DNA of 64,000 bases from Buddleja alternifolia. Its lineage: Eukaryota > Streptophyta > Magnoliopsida > Lamiales > Scrophulariaceae. A program made the translations under genes and the position numbers. The stretch covers positions 1 through 64,000 of the forward strand of contig WHWC01000159.1 in NCBI GenBank assembly GCA_019426215.1, written 5' to 3'. Every line of letters starts with the position of its first letter. Position 1 is the stretch's first letter. The notes under the pieces were generated by a model that searched no databases, was not told the origin of the DNA, and saw nothing but the letters and a program-made list of their open reading frames with translations. This document shows positions 23,480 to 35,244 of this stretch, in pieces.

Positions 23480-25159
23480 TGTCGGAAATTCTGGTATCAT
23501 GCGCAGCGGAAAATAAACATCTCCGGATTCCCAAAAGCCAAGATCAATTTGTGGCTTTTCGTTGATATTACAATAATATGAATACGAAGAACGAGATAAA
23601 TCGCTTACCCTTTGTAGCGTATTCAAATAATCCTCACACTTAATGAATGGTCTAATTGTCCCGTCTCTAGATCATCACGAGAGGAATTGACTTTTGGAAA
23701 TCTTCTTCTCCATCTCCCATAGGCGGCTAGGCAGAGATGAGATGAACTATTTTATCTATCTTGTATTTTCTGGTGGAGGAATTTCACGTAATAAATGTTA
23801 TGAATAGTGTGAATTAATTCTCCAAGGCTTGTGTTGGAGGATTAAATAACCCTCCAACTTAAGCCCATGCAGTACACTCCCCTAAGGGCCCATTGGACGC
23901 CCCATGTGGGCTAAATTGACCCAGTCAATTTAGTCCACTTAATTTAATCATATTATATTTAATCTAATTAAATAAATACAGATCAAATTAATATTCTAAT
24001 TTAATTATTTAATTAATCCAGTTAATTAACTATTCAAATTAATTAATTTAATTTACCATTGTTTAATTCAATTAAACAACCAATTAAATTAGTTCGTCCA
24101 ATTAATTCATCCATCCTACCAAAGGAAGAATTACCAAAATAACCTCCAAATACAAAACTACGATTTCTGGTCTATTTCTTTGTAGCGCAACTATCTAGAT
24201 TCGTCTCGATTGGTAATGGGAAGATACCAAAGGATGTGGGTGACACCTAGCCAGCATCGTAGCCCCATATCGTAACCCAACCGAGTACGAAATAACTATG
24301 TCATTACGAACCTTTAAATTATGAATACTATATGAGTATAAGCCCTTCACTGATGTATCCCAATCGAGTGAGAGTCATGGAATGTCAAACTCATAGGACT
24401 CGATGCTATTTTAAGAATCATAGTAACATGAGATTACAGAACTACCCGCCGTGTCAAACACGAGTTAGTTCATGAGCTCTGGCCAGAGACTTTAATCTTA
24501 TTTACCTATGATTTCATAGGATACTTCTCGTTTACTTTCAAGACAGTGAATTCCTTCTTGCTAATCAGTTAAGACTACTAGTTGCCCATCAAGCCGCACT
24601 TCGAGGTTGATCCCACCAATGGGTGAATTGGATCTAACTAATCTAATGACGGACTTAACGTCACAAGCATATGTTCAACGTGATTACTCAAGTCTAAGGC
24701 TCATGCATACTATCATAATCAGTAATCCAATCATTGACACTCAATGAGTAAAAATCCATGTGATCGGATTACTACGAGCTGTGTTCGAATATATTAATCC
24801 CATCAACGTATCTATGACACAAACTCCTACTATACTATAGTGTTCGACTGACATGTCCTTTCAGAGCATGTGTCATACAAGTCCACATGAATCTCAATGC
24901 CCAATTGAGATTCTCCGACTTGCGAACCATTTAAGTAATCAAGTACCAAACCCTTCCAGTGCCTACCCTCTTAACTACTATAAGGAGTGGAAGGTTTGCC
25001 TTGATACACATGAACTTGTTGTTTATTCAAGTCTTATAGATGCCATCAAGACTTATATGATCAACTCACTATTGCCTTTTACTAATAAAGGGTTGTACAA
25101 TATAAACTAGTGCCTCATATTTTAATCTCCTCGTTGGCATCGAGGGCACTTTCCCAACA
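23480..25159 (-). repeat. copia-3 5' LTR (1680 bp)
   Basis: On the minus strand it starts TGTTGGGAAAGTGCCCTCGA and ends TTTCCGACA, with TG...CA termini. It has nearly the same length as the copy 1/2 LTR and scattered similarity, for example around 24480-24600 compared with the Gypsy-1 insertion point. Directly right of it, at 25160, lies copia-4 protease sequence. Confidence 0.85.
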
Positions 25160-25460
25160 GTGAAATTGGGTAGACTTAAGACATTTGTTAGTGAAATATA
25201 TGAAGTTGGATGAACAATACCAGAACCAAGGACATAAGATGTAGATCCATTGACTAAAGTTACTTTGGGCGAAGTGTGTAAAGGTGGTGAAAATATTAGC
25301 ATTACTTGACATATTATCAGAAGTACCCGAGTCAATAACCCAATGCGAGGAGGAGGAAAGGAGACATGTATATGGATTACCTGACTCAACAATGGCAATG
25401 ATAGGATGAGATGATGTTCTCAATGCAGGTACGTAAGAAATTTAGCAAAGTCATCTGCAA
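25160..25460 (-). pseudogene. copia-4 protease remnant
   Basis: The frame at 25423-25115 contains SSSHWVIDSGTSDNMSSNAN, the D-S-G retropepsin motif in the copia context (W.IDSG..DHM). A frameshift follows; the second frame reads VTLVNGSTSYVLGSGIVHPT and LSLPNF, the usual continuation of this domain. Upstream FADDFAKFLTYLH resembles a gag end. No gag body is found between this and the primer-binding site, so gag is deleted. Confidence 0.8.
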
Positions 25461-25957
25461 ATACTTTGACGGTAATGGTCCGTTGTGTATCACCCATAGA
25501 TACCAAAATACCAAACAAAATTGAAAAAAAAAAATCACAGCAGGAATAGCTCAACAGTAGCTGAAGAAACAGAGTTAAAAAATAAGGGACCCAAATCTGA
25601 AAAACGCAACCCAGATTTGAAAAATACAATATCGATCGAAAAACACCTGAAGGGGGACTAGAGTGGAGTTGGGTGACTCCAGAGATGTTAATCGAAAAAC
25701 GAAAGTCGGCCTCACGTGCCCACATGTGCCGAGGACTGGGAGAGCATCCGAAACTTGCAACAACACATGACACTCACGCACTGCTTTGAGGATGGCTGGA
25801 TTTTGGTCACCGGCCAAAAAACGGATAGAGAACCTCCCTTGGGTAGAGGAGAGATGAAACGAGCACTCAACTAAGGTGATTCAACAAAAAACCGTGGCTA
25901 CGCACTTGGGCAACCAAAAAAATAGAAACCCTAGCAGATTTTTCTTTAACTTAACTA
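25461..25957 (-). other. copia-4 leader region (noncoding)
   Basis: Between the protease remnant and primer-binding site. Reading frames here (25420-25773 and 25575-25817) show no gag-like motif. Nothing further is recognised. Confidence 0.5.
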
Positions 25958-25969
25958 GCTCTTATACCA
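25958..25969 (-). other. copia-4 primer-binding site
   Basis: Minus-strand TGGTATAAGAGC directly abuts the LTR end TTTACA; one base differs from TGGTATCAGAGC. Confidence 0.8.
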
Positions 25970-26289
25970 TGTAAACAAAGATGAAAGAATTTCTTATATT
26001 TCAATAAACTAATGTACACTATATTTATACACAAAGAACTTAATCTAAATAAGGAAGCTAATTGATAAGAATGAAATATATTGATCCGTAATTTTGTAAT
26101 ACAAACAAGAATTAAATACTTAAACTACCTCAGCTGAAATCCAAATCCAATCTGCAATTGAAGATATGCTGTAATTAGAATAGAGTTAAATGCAGCAATT
26201 AAAGAAGAAGAGAGAAGGAATTTAGGGGAGAGAAATAATTTTGAGATAATGCCAAAATGCCAAATCAAACTGACAATTACAACCGACTC
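25970..26289 (-). repeat. copia-4 5' LTR remnant
   Basis: Ends TTTGTTTACA on the minus strand, with a TATAAATATAG box about 55 bases before the end, as in compact copia LTRs. The start is not a clean TG at the SIRE-A junction, so up to a few or many bases may be missing. Confidence 0.65.
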
Positions 26290-27645
26290 GAATAGATAAC
26301 TTAGACTTAGTGATTTCAACAATTACCAAAGTAGGGTAATGTTTCAATCGCTTAATCAGGGTTAGCACAACATAATTGATTTTATAGCTTAGCGTTCTCT
26401 TAATGAACTTGAATTAGTCGCTTAATTGTTTTGAATGCTTTTTCAAGATATAATATGCAAATGTAAAGTAAATCAGTAAAACAGTAAATAACACAAGAAA
26501 TTGTAAGGTTCACTGGGTGATGTAATCCCAGCTACGTCCTTCTTCTCCTTTGCATTCGGAGGAATTCACTAGATTGATTATCGAAGAGTCACACAGAGAC
26601 TTCTACAAAATAGATGAAAGGGAAGGCGATCTTGAGCTCCTTGATCACACAGACTTCAACTCCAATGAAGATCTTTTTCAACAAGCTTCTCTCACACAGA
26701 AATGCTGCTTTTAGAATCAACAAACTTTCTCACTCAGATGAAAAGATGTTGAGGGCTTTGTCACGGGTTTGTTTGATGTTGGAAAGTTCAAACAACTTGG
26801 GACATCTCAATAGGAATTTAGGGTTCTTTTCTGAAGAGGTTTGAGATATCTATGACTGTCTTTGCAATGTATATGAAAAGCTTGAAGGATTTTGGCTATG
26901 GAGTTTGTAAGCTTTTCTCTCATGTAATTTCAGCAAAGTTTTACCCTTTTTCTTGTGCATGTACATGTTTTTAGGGTTTGCTGAAGGGTACTACTTATAG
27001 GATTTCTCGGGATTTGTCCGTTGGACACATGTGAGCGCGTGTATCTCACGCAGTGCGTTAAACAGTCCTTTTCTGACATTCCTGAAATTCGGCTGGTTTC
27101 GATTGGACAGGAGCAGGTTTTGAACTCTGAAATCTGACAGTTTAGTCAAAAGGTGGCTTGTGCACAAGTCATAATAGCTTATCACATTAATGCACTTATC
27201 AGGCATTTAATGCGTTTTGAATTTATTTTCGTTGGAAATAAATGTCCGTTGATGATTGTATTTAAGTCCTACATGACTTGAGAATTTATTTCAGGTGAAT
27301 CTGATCCTTGATCGCTTGAGTCATTTGAGCGCTTGATTCAATAACCCTGAAAACAGTCCTTTAGCATTTGACAGACGCTAAGAACAAATCTTCATCATCA
27401 CTTGACTTCAGACACTGATCTTCAACTTCATCTATAACAGACTCACCTAGAATTCTTTTAGCAACTCGGTATCTAATTTTTAGTCTAAAATCTACCAAGA
27501 TAAAAATTGCAAGCCTAACAAAATAACAAACATTCAAACGCTTATACAATTGTTCTATTAAAACATAAACTTACATTCTTTATGGGGTCTAACATAAAAT
27601 CCTATCTTGTCATCATCAAAACATCTAATATGAAATTTTCTAACA
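26290..27645 (-). repeat. SIRE-A 3' LTR, truncated
   Basis: Matches 48658-49975 of the 5' LTR. About 136 bases corresponding to 48522-48657 are missing at the left end, where copia-4 LTR sequence begins instead. It starts TGTTAGAAAATTTCAT on the minus strand. Confidence 0.9.
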
Positions 27646-27660
27646 ATTTCCCCCTTTTTT
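27646..27660 (-). other. SIRE-A polypurine tract
   Basis: Minus-strand AAAAAAGGGGGAAAT immediately before the LTR start TGTTAG. Confidence 0.92.
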
Positions 27661-27909
27661 ATGATGTCAAGACCTTAACTCTTATAATTCTTTTATAGAT
27701 TAAGAGTTCAAAGAAAAGCCCAAAATAAATATAAGTTAGCGTTAGAATGTTAGTTATGTTAGCTAATGTTAGATTAGCCTCAACAAGATGTTTCACCATT
27801 CATTCATTCATTCACATATGGAATTTAAAAACATACAATGATTGAGCTGAAAAAGTAAAAATAAAAGGAGCGACATCATACACAAAGAAATAAAAGATAA
27901 CTAATGAAA
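27661..27909. other. SIRE-A spacer between env-like region and polypurine tract
   Basis: About 250 bases of AT-rich noncoding sequence between the env-like stop codon and the polypurine tract. Nothing else seen. Confidence 0.6.
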
Positions 27910-30900
27910 TCATTTTCTTTGGCGCTTCTTTGAAGTCTCTTCTCGATAAATCTCATTTGCTAGATCCATGAGAACATGGTCGATGTCTATCATTGTTCTA
28001 TGATAGACTTCATTATAGTCCTCGCTTTTCCTTTTAACGCTAAGATATAATTCCATTAACCTTTCCACCCATTCCCTTGGAGGGATCCCGAGCGTTCTGA
28101 TAAGATCATGGTAAATGTCTTGCATTCGGTCGTTGGAAGGTCTCCAATTGAGAGGTCTTCTCAGCGGTGCCGCGTATAGATGAAAAGCCATACCTTCTAA
28201 AAATTCAACATCAATGTCCAGAAGCCTGTGCCTGCCTTGGTAGTATCTTGGCTTTCACTTCTTAGTGAGCATCTTCTTTAGACTCATTATTTCTTCAAAC
28301 ATAGAGCGCCAGTTTTTGTTGTCTGTCTTAGAAATTGGCTCCGTCAAGGCTTTTCCTTTGGCTTTAGATAATTCATGCTTTTCTTTCTCATCTTCTCCCT
28401 TCTTGGCATCATCAAAGGAGGTCTTGAGGTCAGCGGTATCTCTTCGCAATAGCCTAACTTTGTCAACAAGTAGAACGACTTGTTCAGCGATACTCTGAGC
28501 AACCAAATTGGAAGTATTATGTCGCTCAGTATCTGCTAAAGCATTCTGGGCTAAGTGGCGATTGAACTCTTCGAAAAGGCTAGCGATCAGCGGTGATATG
28601 CTGTCCATTATTGCTATAGTGCTCTTTGTAGCAGAGTTTGCAATATCATGGCTTCTAGTCTCAGAGACTAATCTGATATGTCTATCATCATTGTCGAGCA
28701 TCTTGGAGCAGGAACCCTCGATGGTGTTGAGCGAGTTCCTAACTGCTCGTCTAAAGTCTGGTGTTTCTTGATCACTTTTCGAGTCAGAGTCCGTTGAAGA
28801 AGAATGCTCCGAGGACGGAATGAGACCGTATGAGCTAGAAACTGCAGCCTTTCCTTTTGATTTATCTCGGATAAATGGCACTTGAGGCTCTTTAGCAATC
28901 TCTGCATGTACTTTTTCTATCGCATGCTCAACAGATTGAGTCACTGCTCAATCTCTGCAACTTGAGCAACAATTGGACCCTTGACTACTGGAGCGCTAGG
29001 GGCAACTTCTATTTGCAAATCAGTGTCTTGATTAGGAACAACTTCCTCAATAGGAGTTTGTTCCAATTCCATTTCAACAATCTCCACTTGAAGAGATGGT
29101 TTCTCAACAGCAATGACCCAGAGTGAGCCAATCGCTTCCATCACAGGCCTTGGACTAATCACGTTCGTTTGCGGCATAAAGAATATAGCGTCTTTGCGCT
29201 CTTCAGTACTTAGTGCAAAATGTACATCCTCTGGCAGATCGATACCTGAAGTATAAGAGTTATATAAGTCCAAAATAAATGGCATGAGAGCTTGAGCAGC
29301 TTCTTGATCCACTGGCCTGAAGAAATAAACTTGGCTACTTGGATGTTCTATTCGCAAAATAAGACGAGGTTAAGTTGTACCCATGGAAGTCACTAAAACC
29401 GAAGTGTTGGTTAAAAGTGATATCCAGTGATTGAGAGTTCTCGACAATCGCTCATCTTTCATGGTGAAATTCTGCAAAATCATCGGTGATAGGAATTTGG
29501 GGATCGCTTGGTCCTGAACGCTCATCCCGCTTGCTTGTAGAAGCGTCTTCGTTTAAGTTAATCTGGAGTTGCTGAGTAAGATTCAACTCATAGCCTCCTT
29601 GACTTATTTATCTAAGTTGATCACGGATGTAACTTTCCAAACCTTGGTGAAAATAAGGTAGGGCATCTATTGGACCCACAAGCGATTCTCGCCTCTGCAA
29701 CATAAATAAGGCATATGCTCTACGCCCCTATATTCAATTCCAAAATTGAACAAAAATGGATACCTGATCATCTCATCAATTGTATGAAAATGCAAAACAA
29801 AATCCTCTGCCCATCTGGATGCATCCAATATCCAGCGTTTTACAATAGTGTCAGCGAGTTCTCTATCAAGTCTTGTATCAAGCAACTTCTCGAATCACTG
29901 CTTCTCTTCAACATAACTCTCTGCCCAAACTTTAGCAAGGAATTTTCTAGCTTCATCTTCAATCCAAAAATTGATAGGGTTAGGGTGATCTTGAAGCTTT
30001 GCACCCTTTCCCTTCCATAAACGTAGCAGCTTCTCGGAAGATATGTTGGCTTCAGAATGAACAACCTTGGGGAGTGCTGAATAGCCCATCTTGTTCAGCT
30101 GTTCCTCATCTGGATTCTTTCCCCAATCACCCATATACGGATTCCTTATTTGGACATGAGTTTAGCGGATAATTGCGTCTTCTTGTTCAGCTCCACGCTC
30201 TTGCCGGCTTCTTGAAAGCGTTTGCTCTCGAACTCTGCCAGATCCTTCTATGGAATTTCCAAAAATTCCAAACGAGCAATGATTTCTTTCATCGTAATGA
30301 CTCTGCTGCTTGCAAGTGTTTCAAAAATAATTGACTTCTCAGCGTTTGAAAGAGATGGATTGTGGAGCCTGGTTTGAAAGTTGAGCTCCATATCAATCAA
30401 CGTGGAGTGTGGGAATGATCTCGGCCACTTCTGTCAACCGCTCAACATCCGTAGTCGCTTCTTTAGCTGGTGAGATTGCAGTGTCTGGAAGGACTGTGTC
30501 TAACTCTTTAGCGATTTCCACCACTGTTGATGAATCAACGTCCAACTCTATGTCTGCCTCTGAGGGAGGAGGTGCATCAGCGTCTTGTGCACTTTGAGCT
30601 GATGTATGCAAGCGTTTTGAGAAACATGAAAGATTTCTACTAAGTAGGAAATCAAGATATAAAAGACATAAATGCTTACCCTGAGGGCTATCTTCGACTA
30701 TAGTAGTTGCTTTATCTATAGAAACCTTTGTTTCCATAGCCTCAGGCTCCGGAACTTCTTCAACTTCAAGGGGTAAAGAAGTAAGGGGATCAGCACGAAT
30801 AGGGATTTTGAATCCTTCTAAAATATTCAGTGTATACTGGATATTATGTTCTCTAAATGCCGAAAGACAATTTATCCTAGTGTTAAAAAGAAAAACACGG

Positions 30901-32168
30901 GAAAGGATAAAATACATTGTCTAAGACAAGTACTTACCCCGATCGCTTGCTAACTCTGTAGAGAGAGCTCCAGGAATGGGCTCAACTAGTGGTTTAGAAG
31001 GTGGAGGAGAATGTGTAACACTAGAAGATTCTTCAAGTGCTAGATCTGCTGGAACGCTTGTAGAACTTCTGGGAGTGGACCGGGGTGTGTGCTTTCGAGC
31101 AAGCGGCATTTCCACTTCTCCTGCTTCTTCTTCCATCTCGGGCAAAATGGTAGTCGCTGGAGGGGGAGAAGGGGACTTCTTCTTCTTCTTCTCTTTCTTC
31201 TATTTTTTTTGCTTCTTCGCTGGCTGGGATTGCTCAGCGACTTTCATAGCAACCTTTCCCTTGGGTCGCTTAACCACAACTTCGAATGGTTCATTTGATG
31301 AGGAAGAGCTCGCTTGATCCTCATCATGACCACATACTTGACCTTCACCTTCAGCGAGGCTTTCAGCTAGGAGACGCTCACGCTCCTCTTTTGAAACCGT
31401 TGCACCACCGCTACGCTTGGGGTGTAGCAACTCTCCAACCATTTTCTTTCCATAAAATTTTGTAGCCGGAACTTTGGATTCCCTGGAAGTAGCTAATCTA
31501 CAAGCGCTAATAAAAAAAATTAACAATATCCCATATGGCTTGGGATTGAAGGACTCTTGCATCGCTGCCTTGAAGCGATTGAAAATATAGGAAGCCCAAT
31601 TGACCTTCAACTTGGTTAACACTGCTAACATCATTTTAAATTGAATTATAGACACTTTATCAAAAGAACCCTTTCTGCACTCTGTCATCTTAGCACAGAT
31701 GTCTGCCAAAATGACATACTCGCCCTTCATGTCATTCCTCTTGAAGTTTGATTTATAATCATCTTCAATTGCATCACGGCGAACAACTTTCCATACCTTT
31801 GTATATGCACCCATGCCCACATCTTCGACTTCACATCCCTCCGAAGGCAGTTGCAGAAGATCGGTAAGGAGTTTTGCAGTAAGAACAAAAGGTGTTTCAA
31901 GAGAGGGAAAGGAGCAGGTAATAGAGTTGCCATTTACATAAATGACAGCATTTTTGAAAAAAGTGTTTAACTTCATCCTCATGCAGAAGAGAATAAGAGG
32001 TCAGAAGGTTTTTCAGGCCAGATTCATTAATGAGAGCCAGAATATCTCTCATCGGAAAGTTTTGGTTTCCCAACAGGTAGTCCCAGTTAAGAAGGAAACC
32101 TGCGTTGTAACCCAATGGTTTCTTGGTGGTTTTTTCGGCAGTAGAAGATGATAATTTGGTGGCGCCAT
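27910..32168 (-). pseudogene. SIRE-A envelope-like gene, decayed, with possible introns
   Basis: A chain of reading frames downstream of pol, the position of the env-like gene in SIRE elements. It probably starts at 32168 (MAPPN). Two frameshifts near 32145 and 31945 flank a piece reading GYNAGFLLNWDYLLGNQNFP. From 31982 to 28941 most of the frame is the same one, broken by stops at about 31200, 30918, 30390, 29892 and 29664 and a local shift at 30390-30140. It then changes frame at about 28945, with one more stop near 28252, and ends TSKKRQRK at 27910. The N-terminal part has a folded-domain look (FVLTAKLLTDLLQLPSEGCE). The middle is acidic and proline/serine-rich. About 28944-28255 is coiled-coil-like, with alternating charges and heptad-like leucines. 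I see no clear signal peptide or transmembrane segment. A similar N-terminal domain is often annotated as putative plant transposon protein; that link is from memory. Function unknown. Confidence 0.75.
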
Positions 32169-32523
32169 TTGAAGAGTTTGAAGAACTTTGAGGAGAGAAA
32201 AAAAACTTTTTGTCTTAGAAAGAGGATGAACTTTTATAGCAAGAGATTTTGGAGGTGATAAAGTTTCTCTGTAAAAATTCAAAGGGTTTAAATAGATGGC
32301 AAAAGTAACTCCTCACTAGCTTAGATAGGTGGCACATATAACGATAGTTAATATGGAAATGAAATTCATTGAATTTGGGCCGTTAAATAATAAAGATGGA
32401 TATAAATGAGGCGTAAAATTAGGTCAAATGCTGTCAATAATAAACTTTGAAATCCACAATTATTTTTTTAAAAAATTATTCAATTTTTGAAATGTTCAGC
32501 GTGGGATGCACTAGCCTGTTAGT
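32169..32523 (-). other. SIRE-A pol-env spacer, env side
   Basis: Noncoding sequence upstream of the env-like start. A minus-strand GAATTTTTACAG at about 32270-32281 resembles a 3' splice site, and TATTTAAA lies about 32290; either could serve env expression, unproven. The spacer continues at 42458 beyond Gypsy-2. Confidence 0.5.
32519..32523. repeat. candidate target-site duplication of Gypsy-2, left (TTAGT)
   Basis: TTAGT abuts the Gypsy-2 LTR. The other side (42458-42462) reads TGAGT, so four of five bases match, consistent with a duplication plus one mutation. Confidence 0.6.
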
Positions 32524-34007
32524 TGGTACGTGTCCAATGCACCAAAATATAATTACTGTTCTCACAAGAATTTGTAGTACTCGTAAGTCCAGGTCGAACC
32601 CTAGAGATTGGTTGATCAAAATAATATTCAATGGGGAGGTTTGTTTGATGAATTAATAATGACAGGAATTAAATAGGAAGTTCAATAAATGTAAAGCATC
32701 GATTCAAGGATAGTTCGTTCTTCAATTCAAGTTGATCATAGACACCTAAAATACTATCTATTCTTTGATTACTTAGCCAAGAACATAAATAACCAGTTAT
32801 TTATATCCCTATTAACTTCCGTATATCATTAACCAAAGCCCAGCACCCGGTTAAATTCTTATTATCAACTGACTCGGTGTTAAGCAATCCTAATCATGTT
32901 AATAATAGCATAACAAATTAGAAACGACTAAGGATAAACAATAGTTTAAACAAGCGCCAACTATTTAATTTACTCTAATGTTTCCCTTAGGTTATCAACG
33001 AAAATTGGGATCCTAATCATGAAAACCTAATTGCTACATGCACAAATCAAACATAACAATTACGGATTATGAAGATTTGTTAGCAATAGATTGTAATAGA
33101 TAATCAACTAATGTGCACCTTAGATTATTATCTAAACAAGCATGAACATTAAGAATAAGAAACAAAAGATAATCAAACCGTAGATAGATAGATGAAGCTC
33201 CGTGTCTCACAACATGTGAATCAAAATGAACTCCCTTGAAGCGAAATAAAAACTTAGCTACTCATAATTGTAAGCATAAAACTTGAAAATACTATTTTTT
33301 CTAACTCTCTTCTCTTTGTTTTCTTCTTGTTTTTGTTCTTCTTCTTCAACTCTTGCAAGATATATATATAGGCAATGAAAAGATGACATAATCATAGAGA
33401 GAATATATTCCCTCTTCCTTTATCAAGACATGGAGAATATATTCTTCCCTTTAACATCAAAGCATGGAGAATATATTCTTCCCTTTAACATCAAAGCATG
33501 GAGAATATATTTTTCTCTTTACATTCTGATTTGTCACCTCTAATTCATCGAATCTGACTTTGACTCCTTCTAGACATTTGTAGCTTTATGTGTTAGCTTT
33601 CATTTCCAACTGGCCTTGACTGAATCCAAGACACATAACTCTAGTTATGAATTTTTCACCAAAGCTGCGCATTCCAGTCCAGTCCAGAACAGAAATCTTC
33701 ATTAAATTCTTCAACACTTTCGAGCCCTTTAACTTCCGAACTGGGTTTGGACTTCTTCATAAGAAATATAGGCCTTTGTCTTAGCTTTCCAACTAGATAA
33801 AATTCAATAGAAACTAATGTCTGCATCTCCAGATATATTAATATTTCCGAAACATCGCCAAATCTGTCATTTTGATTGAAAATGATATTTTGCACTTCAA
33901 CTCTTGCCCAAATCACAAAATGAGATAAAATCAGTTCCAATGGCCATATAATCACAATAAAATGCTAAAGATAGAGGTAATAAAATATATAAATATTGCA
34001 CTTATCA
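32524..34007 (-). repeat. Gypsy-2 3' LTR (1484 bp)
   Basis: On the minus strand it starts TGATAAGTGCAATATTTAT and ends ACACGTACCA-like. It contains a three-fold tandem of about 38 bp around 33415-33510 (catggagaatatattcttcc units), also present in the 5' LTR at about 41874-41970. Confidence 0.95.
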
Positions 34008-34022
34008 AATTCCCCCACACTT
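34008..34022 (-). other. Gypsy-2 polypurine tract
   Basis: Minus-strand AAGTGTGGGGGAATT abuts the 3' LTR start TGATAAG. Confidence 0.92.
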
Positions 34023-35244
34023 AGCTCTTGCACGTCCTCGGGCAAAGATAAAGAGAAACTAGAAAAAAAAAAAAAAACTAAAACTAAAACTAAAGCCAAC
34101 CACTTTCGTAGGTAACACGGTTGCATTTAGCATATGCAACAAGCCTTTAAACCCCTAGGTTACCCCTAGTGGACGAGTTTAGTCTCGTGAGGGTTTGCAG
34201 AAGATATACCCACAAAATCAATCTCTCAATGTACAAACAAGCAAGTTCATGAAATTTTCTTTCCAAACATCATCGATTCATAACCAAAAATTAACAAAAT
34301 TCGCTAGAAGGGTTAATCATGTGTCCATCATTACTCTTGCATTCACACAAACTTCTCAAGAATTCACTTCATTTTGTAACCGCAATACTATTAATGCAAC
34401 ATTTAACTCAACATCATCCCTTTATATTTCCTCAAGCATGAATTAAAATGAGCAATATATTATTATTAAGCACACACTTGTCTTTTGACGCGAATACAAA
34501 CATTATTCATGAATGCACCCGGTTACTCAACAAGCGGATCATTTCATTCTGGACATACTTTGAATAGCCCTATTAGATTTCCAACACAGTAGCAGGTTTG
34601 GGCCGATAGATCCCAGACTAGATAGTCTTAGGTTATCAAGCTTGAAAACTCCTCAGGCTTAATCCCTTCAGTGTAGATAATCCCAGGCGCTATATTATAT
34701 CTTCAACATTACATAGTTTACGCCTCAAGCTTTACACCGAGGAATTTCATCCGTTATTACTTTAAATCACTATCAACCAGATTAACTTTGAGGATTTTGA
34801 AGGAATTTCAGTGAGTCAAAAGTCACATACAAAGTTATGCTAAATTACGAATTTACACGAATTTCTCTAAAAGTCTGTACTTCAACAATTATAACAATTT
34901 TAACACTACTTAACTTCTCTATTGAATCTAGTCTATTTTTCAATCAACCACTGATGAAGGGAAATAATTTTTCACTACCTTACTTGGCTGCACAATACAA
35001 AAGTTTTTTTTTTTAACTCATAAAACAAATAACTAACCATCTCCCCCACACTTAAAATCTGCATTGTCCTCAATGCAACACAGAATGAAAATAAATAAAT
35101 AAAAATAAATAAAAAAAATGAACAAGCGAAATTAAAAGAGATAGGGAAAAAGAAAGCAAATCTGATGATGGTCGTTCAGCCACTCTTGGGTTGCCTCCCA
35201 AGCAGCGCCTTTTTTTAAAGTCGTTGGCTCGACTTTGCAGCCTT
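34023..35244 (-). other. Gypsy-2 3' untranslated region with a second polypurine-tract-like motif
   Basis: Noncoding. A second AAGTGTGGGGGAG lies at 35041-35053, preceded by a similar flank (GAGGAC...). A hairpin-capable motif CTTGGGAGGCAACCCA lies on the minus strand at about 35187-35202, just beyond the pol stop. No env-like frame exists. Confidence 0.8.

Larger units (their letters stand above)
20801..25159 (-). mobile_element. copia-3: diverged relative of copies 1/2, internally deleted
   Basis: On the minus strand: complete 5' LTR (25159-23480), primer-binding site, leader, a decayed protease remnant, then the integrase-RT linker up to the first RT residues (KARL), where it is joined to the copy 2 leader at about 20800. 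Gag, integrase, most of RT, RNase H and the 3' LTR are absent. Leader and LTR share motifs with copies 1 and 2 but are clearly diverged, so it is a separate subfamily. Confidence 0.75.
25160..26289 (-). mobile_element. copia-4 (Ale/Ivana-like) 5' portion, interrupted by copia-3 and truncated at its LTR
   Basis: On the minus strand: LTR remnant (26289-25970), primer-binding site, about 500 bp of leader, then gag-end/protease coding remnant cut at 25160 by the copia-3 LTR. The remainder of its pol would lie on the far side of copia-3, outside or lost. The right edge (26289/26290) is a sharp junction with the truncated SIRE-A LTR. Confidence 0.7.

Noticed and set aside
25420..25817. Minus-strand frames upstream of the copia-4 protease, considered as gag
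   Set aside because: No gag motif or zinc knuckle could be found and the two frames overlap; treated as leader.
28265..28771. Plus-strand frames opposite the SIRE-A env-like region
   Set aside because: They are the reverse complement of the coiled-coil-like coding remnant, have no domain, and follow from its codon composition.
33415..33510. Short direct repeats of about 38 bases, briefly considered as a CRISPR-like array
   Set aside because: They are three head-to-tail near-identical units without spacers, present in both Gypsy-2 LTRs; ordinary tandem duplication.
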